Assembly (NCBI GenBank): GCA_029556045.1
Contig: JAKQGS010000060.1
Location: 1-6,206 of the forward strand
Direction of reading: 5' to 3'
DNA: 6,206 nt
DNA from: Pseudomonadota bacterium
GTDB lineage: Bacteria; Bdellovibrionota; Oligoflexia; Oligoflexales; Oligoflexaceae
The translations under genes and the position numbers were made by a program. The notes beneath the pieces are model-generated. The model was not told the origin of the DNA. It did not search any database and saw only the letters and a list, made by a program, of their open reading frames with translations. This document shows, piece by piece, positions 1-5,032 of the stretch. Within the stretch, counting starts at the first letter, position 1; each line of letters begins with the position of its first letter.

Positions 1-402
1 GCCATGGGACTCGGTCTTGCCAGGGGGGCATTGGATTTGACCATCAAATACGCGCAGGAGCGCAAGACATTTGGCATGCCCATCGCTCGTCATCAAGCGG
101 TGGCATTCAAACTAGCGGAAATGGCCACTCGGACCGAAGCAGCGGAATCCCTGCTCTATAAAGCAGCATGGCTCAAACAAAACAAAATGCCGTTTGAAAA
201 ACATGCCGCCATGGCCAAACTCTATTGTTCGGAAGTGGCAGAATTCTGCGCCCGCGAAGGCCAGCAGACCTTTGGCGGGTATGGGCTGATGAAAGAGTAT
301 CCGATCGAGAGGCATTACCGGGATGCCGCCCTATTGCGTATTGGAGAAGGAACCAGCGAGATCCAACGTTTGGTGATTTCGCGCGCCATTGGTTGCCGTT
401 AA
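1..402 (+). CDS. Acyl-CoA dehydrogenase, C-terminal part (5' end outside window)
   Basis: This is the C-terminal third of an FAD-dependent acyl-CoA dehydrogenase, which introduces the alpha-beta double bond in acyl-CoA (fatty-acid or branched-chain catabolism) in the cytoplasm. The reading frame is open from base 1 (GCC before the first ATG). That ATG at 4 lies inside the conserved helical domain, so it is internal and the gene is truncated by the window edge. Visible family motifs, counted from that Met, are ERKTFGMPI (about 19-27), the FAD-binding stretch QTFGGYG (88-94), and IGEGTSEIQR (113-122). In the last, Glu115 matches the catalytic base position of the MCAD/SCAD/butyryl-CoA dehydrogenase group. 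The C-terminus is a normal length and intact. Substrate chain length cannot be decided from this part. The next gene starts 21 bases downstream on the same strand, so the two may be co-transcribed, though no shared function is obvious. Confidence 0.95.
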   Translation, partial: AMGLGLARGALDLTIKYAQERKTFGMPIARHQAVAFKLAEMATRTEAAESLLYKAAWLKQNKMPFEKHAAMAKLYCSEVAEFCAREGQQTFGGYGLMKEYPIERHYRDAALLRIGEGTSEIQRLVISRAIGCR

Positions 403-413
403 TTCACACCATA

Positions 414-420
414 GGCGGAG
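414..420 (+). promoter_or_regulatory. Ribosome binding site for the EEP-like lipoprotein
   Basis: GGCGGAG lies 3 bases before the GTG at 424. The spacing is short, but it is the only purine-rich Shine-Dalgarno-like stretch here. It supports the GTG start, which gives a complete lipoprotein signal peptide. The later ATG at 451 would leave only six residues before the lipobox cysteine. Confidence 0.45.
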
Positions 421-423
421 ATT

Positions 424-1386
424 GTGATCAAAACCTGGATATTCCTCGTGATGACGGCTGGGGCAGGATGCACAACGGTGCGTCTGCCCACACCAAGTTT
501 TTATACCTCCCGCGCGATTACGGTAGAAACAGCCGATCTGTTTGATCAACGCACCCGTTCAACCCTTGCCAATGAAAATTGGAAAGGTGACTGGCTGATG
601 CGGCGGGAGCGTCTCGAGGCCATAGACGGCGAACTTCGTAACGCCAAGCCTGATTTGGTTGTCTTCCAGGGGGTTCTTAATAAAAAGGGTAATCCATCAG
701 AATCAGACGTCAATATTATCGGTAAAGGGGCACTGAGCGATTACCAGTGGGCTCGCAGCCTTCTTATGCTTTATGAGGATACGCAGGAAGAATTGAGTCA
801 TGTGGTGGCTGCAGGATTGCCGCTGAGGATATCCCAGGAGTCGGAGGATTTTGCCAAGGTCTGGGCCATTGGCATCGATGGTTTTTTGTCGATGGCTGTT
901 GTTGAAATGGATGAGCAACCAATCCTGGTTTTTAATCTCCAAATGCCCAGTGGCTCCAATGCCGTTGATCTCTGGTATCGATTTGTGACGGAACGCATAC
1001 TTGAAGTGATTGAAAATGGCGCCTTCTGCAAGGATCGCATCATTGTGGCAGGCTTTATACCCAGTGGTCCGGAGTGGACTGCCTACCGGGACATGCTGAT
1101 GGAGTTAGGTCTTAAAGATGCTTCCACCGGATTCTGTCAAGTAGCCAGTGATTGTTTTACGGCAACCCCTCTCAATGAACTTTATATGGCCACGGCTGGA
1201 GGTGTCAGTCCATCACAGGTGGATCGTATTCTGGTGCGTAATCGCACGGCAGTCTTGTCCGGAGAACGGGTATTCCTGAGTCCTATTCAGGGCAGCCGTT
1301 ATGCCAAAAAGTACGGCTTGACGCAGATGTGGCCGACCGTGCGATTTGGCTGGAGTGCAACGATACGCTTACCCCGATGTCAATGA
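424..1386 (+). CDS. Putative lipoprotein with degenerate endonuclease/exonuclease/phosphatase fold
   Basis: A 320-residue protein with a GTG start. The N-terminus (IKTWIFLVM then GAGC, Cys16) reads as a short lipoprotein signal peptide, so it is probably membrane-anchored outside the cytoplasm. The body follows the order of the EEP superfamily (DNase I/neutral sphingomyelinase-like). PDLVVFQGV (76-84) sits where the family has DxVxxQEV. LVFNLQ (168-173) sits where it has NTH. IIVAGFIPSGPEW (206-218) sits where it has LaGDFNxxP, followed by Y-x(8)-GLKDA (221-233). LNELY (250-254) and SQVDRILVRN (264-273) match the RIDYIxVR strand and keep Asp267. The usual metal-binding Asn and Glu, the NTH His, the GDFN Asp and Asn, and the final SDH His all appear replaced, so activity as a phosphodiesterase is unlikely. 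The assignment rests on motif order and fold rhythm, not catalytic residues. It may instead be a structural or binding lipoprotein. The gene is uninterrupted, so it is not a decayed pseudogene. Confidence 0.6.
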   Translation: MIKTWIFLVMTAGAGCTTVRLPTPSFYTSRAITVETADLFDQRTRSTLANENWKGDWLMRRERLEAIDGELRNAKPDLVVFQGVLNKKGNPSESDVNIIGKGALSDYQWARSLLMLYEDTQEELSHVVAAGLPLRISQESEDFAKVWAIGIDGFLSMAVVEMDEQPILVFNLQMPSGSNAVDLWYRFVTERILEVIENGAFCKDRIIVAGFIPSGPEWTAYRDMLMELGLKDASTGFCQVASDCFTATPLNELYMATAGGVSPSQVDRILVRNRTAVLSGERVFLSPIQGSRYAKKYGLTQMWPTVRFGWSATIRLPRCQ

Positions 1387-1405
1387 GTGCCACCGTGGTG
1401 ATGTC

Positions 1406-1428
1406 AACAACGTTTAGCAACGAGTTTT
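1406..1428 (+). terminator. Possible weak rho-independent terminator in a convergent gap
   Basis: The 40-base gap between two convergent genes contains AAC-aa-CGTT-TAGC-AACG-a-GTTTT. The inner stem CGTT/AACG (1411-1414 with 1419-1422) and outer stem AAC/GTT (1406-1408 with 1424-1426) enclose a TAGC loop and run into four T residues. The stem is short, AT-containing and interrupted, and the T tract is short. On the minus strand there is no T tract. It would end the transcript of the lipoprotein gene. Confidence 0.25.
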
Positions 1429-2002
1429 AAAGGCTGAATCCGAAACCTATAGCAGTTTCAATGCCATGGAATTTGTTAGTTTTGGTGCCGCGCCACCGAT
1501 CCAGCCGCAGCTGAAGATAGGTATCAGGGTTGATTTGATGCACCAGTGATGCCGTCAAACCAACTCCCACTTCTGTGGCGATGTCAGGATGTTTCACCAA
1601 AGGCAAGCGGGTCTTATTCATTGGAAAAAGGTACATGATCTTGGGGCCGAGCAGCAGATAGTCCGGATGATAGATGCGAAAAATCCGAGTGGCCTCATGG
1701 CTCAGAGCTAAAAATGAAAGGTCGGCGCTGGTGTCGGCCTCCTTCAGGCTCTTGAGATTGGCTGACAATCCCATCATCCAATCCTGCATTAGGGCATGCC
1801 GATATCCGGCCGCTATCGTCGTATACCGGCTTTCAAAGCGATTTTGCGTGTGGCTGACGGGAACATTTTTAACCGCTTCTATTGTCAGGTAATTGTCTTT
1901 AAAATAAGTGAATTCCCGGGGGTGATCCTGTGCATGCCCCTGCTGACCCACCAAGGTCAGCCCGAATAGGAGTTGGATGCCAATTTTGAGAAAAGGATTC
2001 AT
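1427..2002 (-). CDS. Exported hypothetical protein, probable outer-membrane beta-barrel
   Basis: A 191-residue protein reading leftwards from ATG at 2002-2000 to TAA at 1429-1427. The start is chosen because it opens a clear Sec signal peptide: MNPFLK, a hydrophobic core (IGIQLLFGLTLVG), and a signal-peptidase site GHA|Q after residue 24. The frame remains open to 2194, but the extra 64 residues would precede this signal peptide and lie over the opposite-strand gene. A GGGGGA stretch 12-13 bases upstream is a modest ribosome site. The mature part has alternating polar/hydrophobic, aromatic-rich strands (TTIAAGYRHAL, WMMGLSANL, TYLQLRLDRW) and ends IGFGFSL. This is the pattern of a small barrel, about eight strands for this length. 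No specific family is recognised. It converges on the lipoprotein gene and diverges from the ligase gene with almost no spacer. Confidence 0.75.
   Translation of the reverse strand: MNPFLKIGIQLLFGLTLVGQQGHAQDHPREFTYFKDNYLTIEAVKNVPVSHTQNRFESRYTTIAAGYRHALMQDWMMGLSANLKSLKEADTSADLSFLALSHEATRIFRIYHPDYLLLGPKIMYLFPMNKTRLPLVKHPDIATEVGVGLTASLVHQINPDTYLQLRLDRWRGTKTNKFHGIETAIGFGFSL
1900..1905 (+). promoter_or_regulatory. Possible -10 element for the rightward operon
   Basis: TAAAAT (5 of 6 to TATAAT) with a poor -35 (TTCTAT at 1877-1882, 17-base spacer) lies inside the opposite-strand barrel gene, 70-100 bases before the possible ligase starts. Because the divergent genes leave no intergenic space, the rightward promoter must be inside the neighbouring gene, and this AT-rich patch is the best candidate seen. 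The match is weak and the lineage's sigma-factor consensus is unknown. Confidence 0.2.
1991..1997 (+). promoter_or_regulatory. Ribosome binding site deciding the ligase start
   Basis: AAAAGGA lies 6 bases before GTG at 2004, which is near-ideal spacing. A second site, AGGAG at 1968-1972, lies only 4 bases before an in-frame ATG at 1977. The GTG start is preferred because it leaves the two divergent coding regions side by side rather than overlapping at their 5' ends. The ATG remains possible and would add nine residues. Confidence 0.5.
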
Positions 2003-2003
2003 T

Positions 2004-3380
2004 GTGCGGCAAAGTCCCCCTGTGCAAACCATTTCAAGCAATGATAGCGCGAAACTACCTATTTCCAAATGGGAAATGGTGCTGTTTCCACTGGCATGTT
2101 TTGGCATGGTGATGCCACCCGCATATCTTGCCATTGTCCAGGGCCTGATGCTGTTCACTTTTTTATGGAGTGTCTGGGAGCGTCGACGCCTCAACGTATC
2201 CGTTGGGAATGTTGCGGGAGAAAGTGCTGCGGCCTACGACGAGTATCAGGTCTATCTTAAAGTGCGGTGCTTGTTCATGACGGGGATGATCGCCGTCATC
2301 GGCACGGGGGTGATCGCCTGGATCGGCCATGCCCTCATCGGCAGCGAAGGTTTGAACCTTTTAAAAGAAGCTGGCGCCATACTCAATCAGTGGGGCAAGC
2401 AGGCTGTCTATGGGTGTCTGCTGCTGGTGATTTCCTGGAGCGCTTATCGACGTGGATATGATTTCGCCCGTTTGGTACCTCCACTCTTCTGGTTTTTAAC
2501 GGCTTACATTGGCTACATGTTGGTGCAGCGTTACGCCGGAGTCGATTGGATCAAGGGCTGGAGAGCGTTCCTACCATCCAATCGTTTTGCCTATGGGGTT
2601 TATCGGAGCAACGGTTTGATCGCTCATCCCCTCACGCTGGGGTATAACCTCATGCTAATCAGTTTGGTCGGTCTCCACTTTTCAAGGCATTGTGCAACAA
2701 ATATACGCCGGTACGGATTGGGTATTCTGGGTTTGGCCCTCCTTGGACAGCTATTGTCTGGGTCTCGCTGGCCATTGGCAATTTCTGCGCTCATGATGGC
2801 GGCACCTGTGATGCGATTAGTCTGGCGCTACAAGGTAGCGGGAGTTCTGATGGTGGTTGTAAGCGTGGCATTTCTCAAATGGGAAGGACAGATGTTGGGG
2901 CGTATGAGTGAAATCACGCATTCCAATCAAAAATGGGAGGAAAAAATTCCCCGTTTGGTGTTTTGGAAAATTCATGGCCTGATTTTCATGGATCACACGG
3001 TGATAGGATCGGGTATCAGCCGGCGGCAGGCTGTGGCTGTAGACTATTACAACCGGCATGGCTACACTGGTAGAGAGGACAAATACCTTGCCCATAACAG
3101 TTTTCTTCAGGTTCTGGCGGATTCCGGTGTCGTAGGACTACTGGGAATCTTCATACTGCTTGGAAAATTCGGCCAGGTGGCTCGGTTGTGGTGGATTCGC
3201 TATCGCACGGGAGTTCTCTTTCAGGTATTGGGGGCCACCCTAATGGCGGGCCTCATGCAAAACAATCTTCACGACACCGAATTTCTTTACGCCTTCTGGT
3301 TTGCGGCCGTCTTGATTGTCGTGAGTTCAATGGTGGGTCATCTTAATCAGGGTGGGAACGTTGCAGGAAACAACCACTAG
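2004..3380 (+). CDS. O-antigen ligase/polymerase-like membrane protein (Wzy_C/WaaL family)
   Basis: A 458-residue integral membrane protein of the O-antigen ligase superfamily. These inner-membrane enzymes join or polymerise undecaprenyl-linked glycans on the periplasmic side. Numbered from GTG 2004, about 11-12 hydrophobic segments are visible, including 26-55, 90-112, 134-148, 157-175, 209-226, 237-251, 256-274, 279-291, 375-393, 404-418 and 426-444. Family landmarks are RSNGLIAHP (201-209), SGSR (252-255, the conserved Ser-Arg after a membrane segment), and a large loop at about 292-370. The loop holds RLVFWKIHGLIFMDH, GSGISR and AHNSFLQVLADSGVVG, whose His364-Asn365 matches the functionally important HN region of Wzy_C proteins. 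The first 22 residues are polar and cytoplasmic. No glycosyltransferase or lipid A genes lie nearby, so whether it is a LPS ligase, a polymerase or a protein O-oligosaccharyltransferase cannot be told. The next gene overlaps its end. Confidence 0.85.
   Translation: MRQSPPVQTISSNDSAKLPISKWEMVLFPLACFGMVMPPAYLAIVQGLMLFTFLWSVWERRRLNVSVGNVAGESAAAYDEYQVYLKVRCLFMTGMIAVIGTGVIAWIGHALIGSEGLNLLKEAGAILNQWGKQAVYGCLLLVISWSAYRRGYDFARLVPPLFWFLTAYIGYMLVQRYAGVDWIKGWRAFLPSNRFAYGVYRSNGLIAHPLTLGYNLMLISLVGLHFSRHCATNIRRYGLGILGLALLGQLLSGSRWPLAISALMMAAPVMRLVWRYKVAGVLMVVVSVAFLKWEGQMLGRMSEITHSNQKWEEKIPRLVFWKIHGLIFMDHTVIGSGISRRQAVAVDYYNRHGYTGREDKYLAHNSFLQVLADSGVVGLLGIFILLGKFGQVARLWWIRYRTGVLFQVLGATLMAGLMQNNLHDTEFLYAFWFAAVLIVVSSMVGHLNQGGNVAGNNH
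2041..2068 (-). promoter_or_regulatory. Possible promoter for the barrel gene
   Basis: Read leftwards, TTGGAA (2068-2063; 4 of 6 to TTGACA), a 16-base spacer and TATCAT (2046-2041; 5 of 6 to TATAAT) precede the ATG at 2002. The predicted leader would be about 30 bases and would contain the GGGGGA ribosome site. The promoter lies within the first codons of the ligase gene. The arrangement fits, but hexamers of this quality occur by chance. Confidence 0.3.
2061..2077. repeat. Short perfect inverted repeat near the divergent starts
   Basis: ATTTCC-aaatg-GGAAAT forms a 6-base perfect inverted repeat with a 5-base centre. It lies inside the start of the ligase gene and overlaps the candidate -35 of the barrel-gene promoter. 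The geometry would suit a dimeric repressor, but repeats of this size are expected by chance several times in a window of this length, and the bases also encode protein. Confidence 0.2.
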
Positions 3381-4140
3381 CTCAAAAATCGTTAATCCCG
3401 AGCGGATCAGCCGTCTCTTTCTCAAAATGTGTGAAGGGGGTATGAACGGCATCATCCGGCCGGAGAATCAACCCAACCTGGGTATTCGCACGGCGTTTCA
3501 CATGGTGGAAACTTCCCTGCGGGAGCCGGTGGTTTATATGACCGACATCTCCGACAAGGGATTGCAGGTCCTGACGGAGGGCAGCATAGTTCAGGTGGAA
3601 GTGGTGGGCATGCCGACCCGGGTGATGTTCAGAACCCGCATCATCAAGAAGGTGATGGGGGGTGTGGTCATTCAAATGCCTGGATCCCTTGTCAGCATCG
3701 AGCGGCGGCGCAACGCACGCTATCGTATTGTGCCGCGTTATATGGGGTATATACAGTTTTCAGAATGGCAGGCGGATCAGGCGGATGTAGCCTCTCCACC
3801 CATTTTTGAACAGCGGGAACAGCTGGCATCCTGGTGTCCCTTGTCGGATCTAAGCGTAGGAGGGGCGTGCATTCGGACTCAATTCCCATCCGCACTGACA
3901 GTTGTTCAGCCGGGAGCCGTTGATCTGCACGCCAAACTGATCCTTCCCATGATTAAGCCAATCGAGGTGGAACTATCATTTCGCTGGCAAAAGCGAATTC
4001 GTAACCGCATCCACGTCAATGACGAAGAGCGTTACCGTCTGGAGTTTTTGTTCGGAGTTGAGTTCAGTAACCTGGATGAGTCTGCCTTGCTTAAGGTCCG
4101 TCAATTCCTCCGTCAATTGTCTCTGGCAGACGCTGTATAA
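3352..4140 (+). CDS. PilZ-domain protein, probable c-di-GMP receptor (YcgR-like)
   Basis: A 262-residue cytoplasmic protein. Residues about 17-112 look like the N-terminal YcgR/PilZN-type beta domain (MTDISDKGLQVLTEGSIVQV, then FRTRIIKK). Residues about 115-255 are a PilZ domain. The c-di-GMP loop ERRRNAR (117-123) gives the RRxxxR signature with Arg118, Arg119 and Arg123. DLSVGG (166-171) gives DxSxxG. The domain closes with FGVEFSNL and a final helix LLKVRQFL. Both nucleotide-binding motifs are intact, so binding of c-di-GMP is likely. The 42 residues between the two motifs are longer than usual and include a polar, Gln/Ala-rich insert at 139-160. The start is uncertain: GTG 3352 overlaps the ligase gene by 29 bases with no strong ribosome site, and TTG 3361 is possible. 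Later ATGs (3427, 3442) would cut the N-terminal domain. The overlap suggests translational coupling to the ligase. Confidence 0.85.
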   Translation: MGTLQETTTSSKIVNPERISRLFLKMCEGGMNGIIRPENQPNLGIRTAFHMVETSLREPVVYMTDISDKGLQVLTEGSIVQVEVVGMPTRVMFRTRIIKKVMGGVVIQMPGSLVSIERRRNARYRIVPRYMGYIQFSEWQADQADVASPPIFEQREQLASWCPLSDLSVGGACIRTQFPSALTVVQPGAVDLHAKLILPMIKPIEVELSFRWQKRIRNRIHVNDEERYRLEFLFGVEFSNLDESALLKVRQFLRQLSLADAV

Positions 4141-4155
4141 TTCTGATTGCCTTGC

Positions 4156-4161
4156 GAAGGA
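4156..4161 (+). promoter_or_regulatory. Ribosome binding site for the TPR lipoprotein
   Basis: GAAGGA lies 6 bases before ATG 4168. It selects that ATG over an in-frame TTG at 4147 and gives a protein that begins directly with its signal peptide. Confidence 0.7.
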
Positions 4162-4167
4162 TGGCTT

Positions 4168-5004
4168 ATGAAACATGTATTGCCATGGTTGGTGTTTGCG
4201 TTCACATCGTCCGCTTGTTCCCATCTGAAATTTTGGGAATCCAGTGAAGATGCTGCCAACGAAAGCCAAAATACAGGAGCACCAGGCCCCTTGTCTCCCA
4301 AGGAAGTGGATCTGAAGATTGCGGAGCTTCATAATCGCATCATAGATCTTGAAGAAGAACAATTACGTCAAAAAGAAAAGATGCACTTAATACGTAAGGC
4401 TGTCGTCCTGGGTATTGTGCCGGATGAATTGCGCACACAGTTTTATGAGGAGCGCGATGCCAAACCCATGGCAGCACCCAAGCCTCGCATTAAAGAAGAA
4501 GGCAGCCCTGCCGTAGCTACTCCCGATGGTGCGTCAGCAAAGGGTGAAACCAACTCCCAGGCTGGCAAAGAACAACCGGGAGTGGAGTTCAATTCAAGTC
4601 CGCCGGAGGTGGTGGACGAAAAAGCCTATCAGTCAAAATTGTCACAGGCGCAGTCCTTTTTTGGAGGCGCGAAATATGGCGAAGCCATTGCGGCATATTC
4701 AGCCATTGGGCGAGATTTCCCCGCATCGCTCACCAAAGGCAATCACTATTATTGGATTGGGTTGAGCTGGTACTATCTTAAAGAATATGATTATTCTTCA
4801 AAGAATTTGCAGGAAGTTGTTAGCTCTTACCCCGAAAGCCCCCATGTGCCACGGGCCCGGTTTTTTCTAGCAAAAGTGGAAGCTCGCAAGGGACTCAAAG
4901 AAAAGGCATTGGGTCATTTTAGAGAGATAATCACCGCATATCCCCAGGATGAGGCGGCTGAAATGGCCAAGGCGGAGATCAAAAATCTTGAAGAAGCCCT
5001 GTGA
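4168..5004 (+). CDS. TPR lipoprotein resembling CpoB/YbgF
   Basis: A 278-residue periplasm-facing lipoprotein. MKHVLPWLVFAF followed by SSAC gives a lipoprotein signal with Cys17. The next residue is Ser rather than Asp, which fits outer-membrane sorting under the usual enterobacterial rule. Residues about 44-80 form a charged heptad-like coiled coil (EVDLKIAELHNRIIDLEEEQ). Residues 98-150 are a Pro/Ala/Lys/Glu-rich flexible linker. Residues 153-278 hold three TPR-like units (about 153-186, 190-223, 227-260), each ending in an FP or YP turn (RDFPAS, SSYPES, TAYPQD). The coiled coil plus C-terminal TPR order is that of CpoB/YbgF, which in E. coli coordinates Tol with peptidoglycan synthesis. 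E. coli CpoB is soluble, whereas this one appears lipidated, and no tol or pal gene is seen here. It starts 27 bases after the PilZ gene and probably shares its transcript. Confidence 0.8.
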   Translation: MKHVLPWLVFAFTSSACSHLKFWESSEDAANESQNTGAPGPLSPKEVDLKIAELHNRIIDLEEEQLRQKEKMHLIRKAVVLGIVPDELRTQFYEERDAKPMAAPKPRIKEEGSPAVATPDGASAKGETNSQAGKEQPGVEFNSSPPEVVDEKAYQSKLSQAQSFFGGAKYGEAIAAYSAIGRDFPASLTKGNHYYWIGLSWYYLKEYDYSSKNLQEVVSSYPESPHVPRARFFLAKVEARKGLKEKALGHFREIITAYPQDEAAEMAKAEIKNLEEAL

Positions 5005-5032
5005 ACAAGCGACATTTGTTTCCCTCTGGGGG

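Noticed and set aside
225..545. Plus-strand open frame of 106 codons bridging the first two genes
   Set aside because: It is out of frame with both the acyl-CoA dehydrogenase and the lipoprotein, each of which has strong family or signal features, and it has no domain of its own.
1389..1400. GCCACCGTGGTG near-palindrome just after the lipoprotein stop codon
   Set aside because: The arms CACC/GGTG have a loop of only two bases and no T tract follows, so it cannot fold as a usual terminator.
2003..2194. N-terminal extension of the barrel protein to 2194
   Set aside because: The extension is basic and featureless, sits in front of a clear signal peptide beginning at 2002, and would lie wholly over the ligase gene.
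3976..4362. Minus-strand open frame across the PilZ/TPR junction (128 codons)
   Set aside because: It overlaps two well-supported plus-strand genes and the good ribosome site of the TPR gene, and shows no domain signal.
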